Assembly: GCA_030762175.1 (NCBI GenBank)
Contig: CM060831.1
Span: forward strand, 66,818,001-66,882,000
Source of the DNA: Metallyticus violacea
Taxonomy: Eukaryota > Arthropoda > Insecta > Mantodea > Metallyticidae
Reading direction: 5' to 3'
DNA: 64,000 nt
Below the pieces are notes generated by a model that saw nothing but the letters and a program-made list of their open reading frames with translations, did no database searches and was not told the DNA's origin. The translations under genes were made by a program, and so were the position numbers. Shown in pieces: positions 23,838-33,870 of the stretch; the first letter of the stretch is position 1; each line of letters opens with the position of its first letter.

Positions 23838-24130
23838 ACCGCCACGGGTGGCCGAGGTCGTTAAGGCACGGACTCGTGAGCGGGAGGTCTGCGGTTCGAA
23901 TCCCGCCAGGACCGTCCTCCCTGACTGGGGTTTTTTCCAGGTTTTCCTCAGTCTTCATAACTGGCAAATGCCGGGGAGGTACCTAAACTTAGGCCTGGAA
24001 CGCTTCCTTCCTTAAAAAAAAAATATCCTTTCCCAATTTATCATTTCATCTCATGTATCATCAGTGTCCATCGCCTGTGGTGCCTCTGTAGTGAAAACGG
24101 GCGTTAAACACTACTCAAAAAAAAAAAAAA
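23838..24130 (+). mobile_element. SINE-A, full length with 12-bp target-site duplication
   Basis: This is the best-preserved copy. Head CCGCCACGGGTGGCCGAGGT, A box region GTGGCCGAGGTCG, B box GGTTCGAATCCC, hairpin GACTGGGG/CCTCAGTC, tail GGGCGTTAAACACTACTC and about 16 A. The 12-bp repeat AACATCTTAAAT lies at 23826-23837 and again at 24131-24142, directly flanking the element. This shows a target-primed insertion. Good preservation suggests it is one of the younger copies in the window. Confidence 0.95.
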
Positions 24131-24557
24131 AACATCTTAAATTACATAAAGAGACCATTCTTAAAGTGTTTTCAAAATTCCAGCGTTAAAAATGAATAAA
24201 ATAATTAAAGGAGGCATTCTTTCTTATCTCATAATAGCAAAACAAGTATGGATGAAATTGTGTTTCTGAAATGAGCACTAAAATATTCAATTTTTAAAAA
24301 TATGAGTTGTTTACGTTCCCTTTCCTAGAGGTTTTAGGAATTATTATCATCCTATTTCAGAAACATTATTGGAAAACTGGTAAGTTAAATTTCAAAGCTC
24401 TAAATCGAGATATTATTGAAGTATAAATGTTATGATTATGGCAAACAACTGTTATTTTCATTTAAAGTTATATGTTTTGAAGGAGTTATGAAAGGGTATT
24501 ATATTTGCAGCATACATGTTATTTGTTTCAAATAACATACACATATTATGTGATTGA

Positions 24558-24835
24558 TTTGTTTAATTAAGGACGCTCTTTAACATCTCAGGTCATCAGT
24601 GTCCCATTCAATTTAGGGCGTGAAACGGCCGACAAATTTTGCTCAGAGGTCTCTTCTTTCAGGCATCAGGTTCTTTATCGTGCCGTAAATGTACGATACG
24701 GAACCCATGGCTTTACTTCCCTTCCGAAGGAAGCCATACTTACGATTTTTACGCCCGAAAATACTCATCGATCCGGGTTCGAACTCGCGTCTTGTAGAGG
24801 GCAAGTATGGTTATCAACACACCACCAGGACCGAC
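24558..24835 (-). mobile_element. SINE-B, full length, reverse orientation
   Basis: Read on the minus strand: head GTCGGTCCTGGTGGTGTGTT, a damaged anticodon region, B box near GGTTCGAACTCGC on + (GGGTTCGAACTCG), the conserved body (CCTTCGGAAGGGAAGTAAAG) and the tail GCGTCCTTAATTAAACAAAT. The head resembles Gly tRNA. Flanks share TATTATGT-like words, but they are too low in complexity to call a duplication. Confidence 0.88.
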
Positions 24836-25522
24836 GTATATTATTATGTATTATGTATACATATTAAATGAGCTGCAAATTAAAAGTATTAAACAAAATG
24901 AACAGAAGTTTCATTTTAAGAGTTTCTCTTCCTTTCGCAGAGCACAAAGCTCAACAACATGTTTCATTAACCACAGAATGCTATTTTATCGATTTATTTT
25001 ACCCAAAAGCTTCAAAAATTAAGAATAATTGTAGGACACTCAAAACAAAACACACAGCATTGGTAAATTGCACAATTTTGGCCAATTTAAATTAGTTTAA
25101 ATAATCTAAGAAAAACGCTATAATTACAAAATGTGTTTTCTCCCTTAATTTATTGATTTCTTCCTATTGTACACGTTGTTTGCCTAAATATTATAAGTTA
25201 AATGAATCCCCTTTTATGAAAGGTCAGTCTAGTTGTGAACGTTTAACAGTAAAATGAATTTAAAATTACATAATACATATAGCTCGACAGTTTGGCCTTT
25301 ATAAAGTTGTGCCCTCTAGCCATTGTGGATTTTTTCTGGCGTGCTTCTTAAAACGCCTTCATATGCATACGGCAGATGATAATGCATTCAGAGGTATAAT
25401 AAATAAAAACATTTTTTGGAGTGCATGGAGTGATACAACACTCTTTATTGTTTATATAGACCATGTCAGCCATTGTATAGACCGACTGCTATCAGCAAAA
25501 CTTCGTACTATACATAGTGAGA

Positions 25523-25818
25523 TTTTTATTTGTTTATTTACGAACGCTCTTTAACAGTTCAGGTCATCAGCGTCCCATTCAACTCAGGGCGCGAAACGGC
25601 CGACACATTTTTGCTCAGAGGCCTCTGTTTTCAGGCTTGAGGTTCTTTATCCAGTCGCAAATGTACGACAGGGGGCCCACGGCTTTACTTCCCTTCCGAA
25701 GGAAGCCATACTTAAGATTTTTACGCCCGAAAAAAACCCATCAATCCTGTCCGGGTTTGAACCCGCGAACTTGGGTTTAGGAGGCAAGTATGGTTACCAC
25801 TACACCACCAGGACCGAC
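25523..25818 (-). mobile_element. SINE-B, full length, reverse orientation
   Basis: All family blocks are present on the minus strand: head GTCGGTCCTGGTGGTGTAGT, B box GGTTCAAACCC, body CCTTCGGAAGGGAAGTAAAG, tail AACGCTCTT...AAATAAACAAAT. It lies about 690 bp from the previous copy in the same orientation. Flanks AGTGAGAT/AGTAAGAT give at best a weak duplication. Confidence 0.88.
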
Positions 25819-26570
25819 AGAGAGTAAGATAAGCTAATCTAGGTTATTAACAGACTTTGAGATCTATACACTGAAAGTAGTGAGTATACCAATATCAGGA
25901 GGAAGAAATACGATCCGTTTTAGAAGAGGACGGAGGATGGAGTATGGAGGCATAAACTTTGGCAACCTTCCAGGTTAAAATATCTATCAACACTCTGGGG
26001 GAAAAAAAAGGGGGGGGGTTTAAAATGAATGGATTTAGAAAATTTGATGAAAGAGAAAACTGAGATGAAACGCGGTAATGCATTTGAAAAGAATAAGAAA
26101 GGCGTATGGAAAAAAATACGTACAAAGGTAAGAATAGGAATCATTCTTCTGTTGACTTAATACTAAGTAAAGAAGATTATATAAATGGTTGTTGTCTGTA
26201 AGTGCTGGTAAGAACGGTCTGCTGCAAAAAAAATCGCAAATAGGCAAATAAATTTAAAAATATGTTATTAGACGTTCCACAATTAAACTTCAGAGGAAAC
26301 AGACCTTCTAGAATTAATTTCTATATCAAGATGCTTCAATGCTTCTAAATTGTTCTGAAGTCCTACATAAAAAGTTTATAATTCCTAAAGCTTATATCGG
26401 AGAATATATAATATACAATTTTGCATACTTGTGAATGGAGTTGCATTCTTGGCACTTCTTCAGCACTATTCAGATAGTATCTTCGATATCTAATAGCTTC
26501 AGTTTCAGGTCAAAGGGATTCAATTTATGAAAAAAATAAATAAAGATAAAAAACGTTAATTGTTCTATTT

Positions 26571-26622
26571 GTGTGTGTGTGTGTGTATCTGTGTGTGTGT
26601 ATCTGTGTGTGTTTTTTTTTTT
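26571..26622. repeat. (GT)n microsatellite with GTATCT interruptions
   Basis: Three GT runs separated by ATCT, followed by poly(T). Confidence 0.9.
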
Positions 26623-26937
26623 AAATATCTTCTTTATTTACTGCATGCTCTATTACTATAATAATTAGTAATACTACATGCATTGCTATCATTTCGTTGT
26701 TACATGTTATCCTTAATACTATTTTTGAACACTGTTTCATTCTTATTCTAACCTAATCATATTTGAAGATTGCTTAAATTGGTTATATTTGAATGCTTTT
26801 ACATTATCATTCTCAGTCACCACATTTCCTATCCTATTAGTCAATTTGTGTTAATTTGAAAACTGTCAAAATTTATACCGTTTACAAAAGTTTTAAACGG
26901 TTTATTATATTTTAGAAAAAGAAGGAAATGAAATGAA

Positions 26938-27200
26938 GGAAATGAAATAGCAGACCGACTCGCTAAAGAAGCAGCAAAAAGCAAGGACCTGCCAGTGGAT
27001 TATCAACTCATCCCAAAATGTGAAGTGAGGAATGAATTAAGAGAAGAAAGTCAGCAACTATGGGAAACAGAGTGGCAAATGACAACGAACGGAGCGATTA
27101 CAAAATCCTATTTTCCAACTGTAGCTAAAAGGCTAAAAACCAACATCCTTCTAAGCCCCAATCTTACAGCAATCCTCTCAGGACACGGGAAATTTGGAGC
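26938..27200 (+). pseudogene. LINE RNase H / C-terminal fragment
   Basis: The plus strand reads GNEIADRLAKEAAKSKDLPV from 26938, a clear C-terminal RNase H motif ('GNExADxLAKxA') of R1/Jockey-type LINE ORF2 proteins. The frame stays open through LREESQQLWETEW and SPNLTAILSGHGKFG, matching the usual 'LxxxxxxWQxxW ... TGHG.F' continuation. It ends abruptly in a GT/GC microsatellite at 27201. The rest of the RNase H domain and the RT are missing upstream. Among the LINE pieces here it keeps one of the longest clean frames (about 88 codons). Confidence 0.75.
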
Positions 27201-27257
27201 CGCGCGCGGGTGTGTGTGCGCGCTTGTGCGTGTGCGTGCGTGCGTGTGTGTGTGTGT
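27201..27257. repeat. GC/GT-rich alternating microsatellite
   Basis: CGCGCGCGGG followed by mixed GT/GC alternation and (GT)9. Alternating purine-pyrimidine sequence of this kind can adopt Z-DNA. It terminates the LINE frame. Confidence 0.85.
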
Positions 27258-27530
27258 TATAAACGGAATGTATGAATTTAAGCCCATTAAATATTAAAGC
27301 AAATGAAGGATAAAGCAGAAATTTCTATGTTCATCAGTTCAAGACGAGTGAGGGATGCAGTCACTTGAAGCCCCCGTAAGTAGTTCGCGAAAATACCAGC
27401 TGCATGCACTATCGAGTTGTACCATCATCTCAAACGAGAGTCGTGCGGCCAACCCCTCAGAGTGTAGGACTAGAGGAAAAAGAAGGAAAGATACCACATT
27501 GTGATGCCACAATGCTATCGATGACATTTT

Positions 27531-27770
27531 CTACCATAACAGCCCTTCCCGGAATTTACTTTTCAGTTCATTTGCAGGAGCCTTGCCAATTAGTTTTTGT
27601 CGCGAGCTATAAAGGTGTTGTAGTTTTTGAAGGGATAACTCTCCTGTTACATTCATCTCTCTAACCGGATTTTTCACTTTAGCCCAGAAAACCTCAATGA
27701 GTTTCAGGTCGCATATGTACAGAGGCAAACAAGTCAATGGTTGGCCTAAAGCTTGCAAATATAGATTCAC
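27531..27770 (-). pseudogene. Tc1-like DDE transposase C-terminal fragment
   Basis: The minus strand reads LPLYICDLKLIEVFWAKVKN, then PVREMNVTGELSLQKLQHL. This corresponds to the 'LPPYxxDLNPIExxWAxxK' block of DDE (DDE_3-like) transposases, which carries the last catalytic acidic residue (the Glu of IEVFW, retained). The Asn-Pro of the motif has become Lys-Leu. Neither the earlier catalytic residues nor the DNA-binding domain is present upstream. Confidence 0.65.
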
Positions 27771-28287
27771 TTTAAATAGTTTCTCTTTAGGTTCTTTTTA
27801 ATTGTTATAAATTGATAACGTTCTGATCTGTGCACAGCATTTTCACACTATCTACTTTTTCTGCATCCTATTACTAAAATAGCGCGCATTATCTAAGACC
27901 AAAATAAATGAAAATGGAGGCAAATGGCAATTAATTTTTCTCGAACCCTCGGACATTAAAGATGTCCGTAGCAAATATAGTAACGAAAGGAAATCGCAGC
28001 CCAGATTTCCAGGTTAAGAGCAATTTTACTCACCTAAATAAAAAAAAACTAAATGTAAACTTTTCTCGAAAACCAAAAGTAGCCGAACTGAATCAGAAAC
28101 TTAAAATACTAAATTATACATGTGGAAAAATACAATTAACATAGGAAATAAGCTTTACGTCGCCAAATCAACAGCAAAGGCATTTCAAATGTTATAGGGA
28201 CTTCGAAATATCTATCTGCAGGAACGAACACTGAACCATAGAGTTGTTCTATTATTTATAGCTAAAATAATAAGAAGTTTTTGAGAA

Positions 28288-28500
28288 TGAAATTTGCTTA
28301 CGACCGCGGATTTGTATGGGTAACGTATTTGCAATCTATGCTGCGAACCCGGGTTTGAATCCCGGTTAGCCTCAAGCTTCCTGGTTGGGATTTCTGTTCA
28401 GGATATTTTCTTTGCCCTTAGGATGAACGTCAGGTGGTTTGTGTTTTAGGACACATGCTAATTTTCATTGTCACTAATTCACTAAGTCACTTATCGTCAG
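28288..28500 (+). mobile_element. possible third tRNA-derived SINE
   Basis: A tRNA-like head runs from about 28302: TGGGTAACGTATTTGC as a degenerate A-box arm, then a B-box-like GGGTTTGAATCCCGG about 35 bp on. The following ~130 bp are not A- or B-family. Only one copy lies in the window, so family status is an inference from the B box and its surroundings. Confidence 0.45.
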
Positions 28501-28914
28501 ACATGATAGCAAAGATTAAAAAGACAAACTTTAAAAAAGAAAACGACAAAAAACAAATATAGTTAGGTGGTCTTCCCAGTAATCTTTCTTTCTTCTTTCT
28601 TTTAGTTTACTCCCTCCTCCTGGGCACAAGAGTATCTGAAGGAGTCGCTGAATGGGTGAGCAGTACCATACTAAGGTCGCCTCGAAGACATCACAAACAC
28701 AGAAAGAGGCAAACATTGATTGAAGATGAATGATGAAGTGACAGAGAAATATTAAGTTGTACTTTATGAAAATAAGCTGAGGATTTTTTTTTATTTTATT
28801 GTCTGCAATTACACTCTGATTTCTGGTACCTATAATAGGGCGTATTATTCCAGTTTCTTTATTATTTTATTTTACATTTTATATCCATTTTTAAATTAAT
28901 TGATTGCACAGAAA

Positions 28915-29030
28915 TACGTGAGGAAAATCGAGGAAAACCTCAGATAGGTTAGTCGGCCGCAGGATTTGAAACTGCGACCTTCCAAATATTGTCCCAAATG
29001 TGACAGCCTGAGCCAACGCCCGACACTCAT
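28915..29030 (-). mobile_element. possible tRNA-like (SINE head) relic
   Basis: On the minus strand, TTGGCTCAGGCTG resembles an A box and GCAGTTTCAAATCCTGC a B box with a T-stem-like pairing, about 45 bp apart. The sequence further downstream, on +, has GAGGAAAATCGAGG. Single divergent copy; low certainty. Confidence 0.35.
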
Positions 29031-29039
29031 ACATTTACT

Positions 29040-30545
29040 GTCTGAAAAACAAAAATAATTTAGCATAATGCTAGACTTATTGTGAGCACTCGAAATTATA
29101 AAATGCGAAGTGTCTTATTGTAAAATATAGTGTAATCAATGGTTTAAATAACGCCTGTGGTCTTTTAAATCTTTGCAGCAATATCGTGTATAACATTTAA
29201 ACATTTTATTAAGTTGAGGTTAGTATGAAATTATTATTATTTTTGTTTTCAAATGAAATAATTTTGAAAAATAATTGCAACCATAGAGTATGAAATATTT
29301 TCCAAACTTATGGGACTAGATGAACAGAAATGTTTATAAATTCAATCCGGAAACAATATACCATTTCCCATAATTACAATACCGAAGGAGCGTACCTCAA
29401 AACTCGGGCTGTTAGCCACCGTAGTTGTAGCCGTACTGAGGTTCTCCACCCACAAATGGCGACAGCGTGATGAAATATAGTGCGGCGCGAAGTAGCTAAT
29501 CGTTTACTATGCGCTAGTTACTCTCACATCCTCAAATTGAAATTAATCACCAATTAGGGAGAAAATTAAAGTTAGCGTGTGTTAACTGCAGCCCGAGTAT
29601 TAACTGCGAACACACTAAGCAAAAGCACATCGCAGAACGTAATGATGCCGCTGAGGACTAGGTTGAACGTGTTTTGTTTCATTAACTTTTCTTTTTCTCA
29701 AAGCTGTCGATTACATTTGTAAGCGTGAACTAGCTGTGTTTTTTTTAACAAAGCTTTCAACGAAGCTAATGAAATGTCATTTAAATAAAATGTCTTATTT
29801 AAATAAAATCTCTTTCTATAACATGCACTAAAATTAATATTAAAATCTCTCAATTTTAAAAATAAATTTTCAAAAATATTAGTTTTCTATAGCGTTATAT
29901 CGTAAAACGGAGATTATGACATTAGTAAAAGCAAAGCACTTCATCATTTAAAAAATGTTGTTATAAATTTATAAAATTTCATTTGCTGTAGTGTAAGGGA
30001 TGTGGCAGGAAGCTCATACAAAAGATGCAGGAAAATTATCACCCTTGTTTTTTATTTACTTAACAGATTAACTATACAGGGAGTGGAAGCATTTTTGTAC
30101 ACAGGATTTACAAATAAAAAAAAGTGCTTGACATTATTTTAAGAGTGAGAACAAAGTCCCAGACACCTCAATATGGAACTCAGTCTCGAAAGAACTACTG
30201 TTTGCGTGGCCACTTGTAAACGTGTAAATGTTGCATGTATTATTTTTTTATTACACGTACTGTAACCTATGCGTTGTCCTCCGTAGTAACTCTGTGACTG
30301 TAATATATTATTCCTTATTACAAAACTGAGTGTTTCACTTTTTACCACCCATTGTCTTATTGGAATTCGCAATTAAATCATATATAACAGTAAGTTTCTT
30401 CTTCTTCCATAGAAGAATTCCACTAGTTAGAAATATAGCGATTTCAAGTGTGACTTTATCTTTCTTTTTTTTTTATCCTTTCTACTGTTATAATTACTGT
30501 TAATTTGTTACATTGTTAGTGTTACTTTATTTGTATTTTTATTTT
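29040..30545. other. no feature recognised
   Basis: AT-rich DNA with a slightly GC-richer patch at 29395-29660. The frame 30139-30372 (-) has no recognisable content. Confidence 0.4.
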
Positions 30546-30550
30546 ATATT

Positions 30551-30584
<34 letters not shown>

Positions 30585-30585
30585 T
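30551..30585. repeat. (AC)n microsatellite
   Basis: About 15 AC dinucleotides. Confidence 0.9.
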
Positions 30586-30601
30586 AACTAACGTTAACAT
30601 C

Positions 30602-30930
30602 GGGTAAATCCTAGAAACCGGTGAACTCAGTGGTTTACTACAGCTCGCTACGGCCTGACGGCCTACACTGGCCTCCTTTTCGTAAATATAAATTTATAGG
30701 AATGGGTAAATCACTGTAATGGTAGCAAATCTCCTTTGATTCCTATAGAAAAGCAAATTCGTAAATATCAATTTATAGCACATTGTGTGTGTGATACTGT
30801 ATTAGGGAGCAAATCATTGGAATAATGGCAAACCTCCTTTAACTCCGGCATAAAAAAGAAATCAGGAGGCGAGGATTCGAAACCACTACCTTCACAACTA
30901 TAGTATAACATTCTAACCGTCTGAACCATC
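30602..30930 (-). repeat. repeat with internal duplication and tRNA-like boxes
   Basis: Two diverged tandem copies begin CGTAAATATAAATTTATAG at 30681 and CGTAAATATCAATTTATAG at 30760, and both continue with GG(T/A)...AAATCA...GCAAA-like words. They are followed at 30862-30930 by a minus-strand tRNA-like region: TGGTTCAGACGG (A-box-like) and GTGGTTTCGAATCCTC (B-box-like with one extra base). The whole may be one SINE-like or MITE-like element. The word ATCGGGTAAATCCTAG at its left edge recurs at 41317. Confidence 0.4.
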
Positions 30931-30959
30931 ATTCAGTTGTGCTTGAAATCCTAATTATT

Positions 30960-33590
30960 TAGCTATATCTGTGGAAGTCACATTACCTTCGGCTCTCTTC
31001 GCTGTCACTCGGGACTGCAGCTCTCCTATACTAGTGTAGCTCCAACAGACTCGGATTTTGTTGCTGTATGGATAAGTGTAAACCAACGCCATTGGCAAAG
31101 GCGCAGTCATAAGCAGGCTACACTTGATCTGACCGTATGTTACGCACTGTCACAGATATTCGTGGAAGGTGTAAGGCGTTTTATGAATAATTGCCACACT
31201 TGAACTTCAGGTAATTAAATTACGTATTAGCATTTGCTGTATGAACTATACTGCTTGTTTGACAGGCTCATTGTACCACGTATGATTTATGAGGCAGCAG
31301 ACGGTAATGTAACACTGGCTCAGCATTTATTACAGTATGTAATTAACTGAAGTAATGCTCTTTATTTAAAAGAATAAAGTATTTGTTTATTGCGATTTAA
31401 GTTCTCTTGGTCATCCATACTAAACAATTTTTCACCTGAGGCATTTATTCCCATTCTTTAAGTGCAATTTCAACTTGTAATTCTTTGTATACATTTTTCT
31501 ACACCCTGTAGATACAATTCAAATTTACTTAAACGTTTAACTTTTTAGAATAGCCATCATTTTCCTAAGCATGCAGTATGCATATAGTGCAGATTTCATA
31601 ATGTGCGATCTTGAAACAGTTTCAGACACTAAGGCAGAAGAACGAAGCCACTTCAAGTGGAGTATGCTTAGCCCCCAGTATGGAGATAATTAATCCACAG
31701 AACGAGGGTACCCTATCAAGGTAGTGAGGAAAAAAGGGCAATATCATTAACGTGTCTGGCAATACCCGTCCTCTTTGTCTCGCTGTGTTTGGTAATTTTC
31801 CTAATGACTTTGCTTCATCCCTTTATCCGCTACGCATATTAGCTACCTCACTTCGTTGATGTCCAGGAATTGATCAGAATTACACTTCGAATTTGTTAGC
31901 TGCTCTCTTTGTGAGCCACAACAGCTGGAAACGGAAATTTTCAACGGACAGAAGCAGTTACTCATTATAAAGCAATTACAGGGTGTAATATCAATGCCCT
32001 TTGTATCACTGACCGAGATGTGAAACCTGCGGAAAATAACTGGTTACTACCTTATGGACAGAAACATTACAAAACTGTCTTTTTTAAAGAAAAATTTAAA
32101 AATTATTTATTCAGAATATATCAAAGGAGCAGGCCTGAATAGTTCACTGCCTCTTTCTATATCCTGAGCTATTATTTAAACTCAACGTTCTAGTTTTATT
32201 TTAAAATAAAAATAAAGCATACAGTACGTTTAACAAAAAAATAATACATGCAACATTTACACTTTTTCGAATGACATCACCTTAAATTCAAAACAACAGT
32301 TACAAGCTTCCTAACAGGTATAAATAATTTGGAATTTTGAGTAAACAACAATCAAAAATAATTACATTTTGAATATGGTCCAATTCCGAAAAGAAATAGG
32401 AACGAATACTCAAAATATGCCATAATGTAGAGAATATTATTCAGTGTTTTCTTACTGTGTACATTCATCATTCTTACTAATGCTGAGGGGGAAAAACCCC
32501 CATAGAGGCTTCCAGTTGCTTGTAAAGAAGAGATTCCAAGGGCATCCCTGATTTAAAAAGGGGTACAATGTGATACGTAAGGTTTATCTGTGAAGAATTG
32601 AATGCCATGAATGATTAAAGTGTTGATGTTGGAAAACTTTTAAAGTAGAGGAAAAGATAAAAAGTAAAGTAGGGCATTTCAACATCATGCAAGTTGGCCT
32701 ATATAGAAATAAACGCTGATGGCAATTTGGTTGGGAACATTGGTGTTTTTCCAGTGTGAAGAACTTGCTAATGTCACTGAAGCATGTCTGAAGGCATTCA
32801 GCTGCAAACACATATTGGTGATAAATAAATGGGAGTGAAAATAGGAAAAATTATTATTCATCATTGCCCTGCTAATCCCAACATGTCATTAAGAAATTTA
32901 TGGGCGAAATTCTTACCAGCAAACTGAATATATAAACTGTAGCTACTAAATTTGGTCATTATTTCTGTTTATAGGTGAGGAAGACTTTGGGTTTACTTGA
33001 GGAGGTATAAACATTTCATTTTAGATGTAGGTAAGGAAACAAGTATTCAGTCGAATAATGAAAACAACTTAGGCTAAAAAAGTCACATTTAATGCCATTG
33101 TTAGAGAGTTTTGTTTACATAAGTAAATTCCATTTATTTCCTCAAATGGACGTAATGTTTTCTTTGGAATTATTTTGTAAACTTCTAAAAGACTGTAGAG
33201 TGTAGATCATTCACATTGTTAAGGGAGAAGGAAGGAGCAAAGTGGAACAAAGGAAAGTAGTAGTGGGTTTTCTACTATGCATTATTGCCCACTCAACAAT
33301 CTGGCTACACTAAATACTCGTGTTTTATTTGTGAGCGAAACAGCAGGACATGAGACTGTAGCTCAATTCAGAAAGACTGGCTACCTACATACCAACCGGT
33401 TGCTATTCCACGAACGTTGTACGAGAAAGCCTCATCACCTCTCCACAAGTGAATCTACCACCTCAAACTTGGGTCAATGGAACAGTTTTTCGTACCAAGG
33501 CTTTAAACATAGATGGTATCTATTTTCAGTATGTTTTTTAAAATGTTCCAGCTCTCTAAGAACAACATTGAAGGAAGGCACATTACAGAA
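30960..33590. other. no feature recognised
   Basis: 2.6 kb of unassigned DNA. The frames 32584-32811 (-) and 33277-33603 (+) have no match I can defend, though the latter adjoins the relic that follows and might belong to it. Confidence 0.4.
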
Positions 33591-33594
33591 GACG

Positions 33595-33870
33595 TATAAT
33601 TGATATTACATTTGAATCCGCGATAGATACAAAAGTAAATGCATCTTGAAAATCCTATACAGAAGTTATAACAAAATTTCTTAGCAACCATGAATATCTG
33701 GATTATCAAGATATGGGCAAATGCATTCAGGGAATTTGGCTGCAAAATGAGTCTGAAAAGTCATGTTACCCTCACATCTGGATTACTTTTCCGAAAATCT
33801 GGACTCTCTTAGTGAAGTGAAGAGTTCGTAAAGATTTAAACGATTTCATTTAAAAATATGATTTTCTCAA
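33595..33870 (+). pseudogene. decayed ORF of an unidentified repetitive element
   Basis: The plus strand reads VITKFLSNHEYLDYQDMGKC in one frame, then AFREFGCKMSLKSHV in the next, then SGLLFRKSGLS followed by stops. The order recalls an arthropod ORF family found in many copies ('FLGNxxxxxYxxxVxxML...LGCxMSxKxHxLxSHLDxFPENLGxxSxEQGERFHQDI'). I know this family only as repetitive; its element class is uncertain to me. Two frameshifts and terminal stops make it dead. Confidence 0.4.

Noticed and set aside
23838..23910. Functional tRNA gene at the SINE-A or SINE-B heads
   Set aside because: The heads lack a proper anticodon arm or acceptor pairing and are joined to repeat bodies found in many copies here.
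33277..33603. Plus frame with TVAQFRKTGYLHTNR as a transposase helix-turn-helix
   Set aside because: The resemblance to '..FRxTGSVxxxxRxGRP' is too short and lacks the following linker; it may belong to the relic at 33595 but cannot be called.
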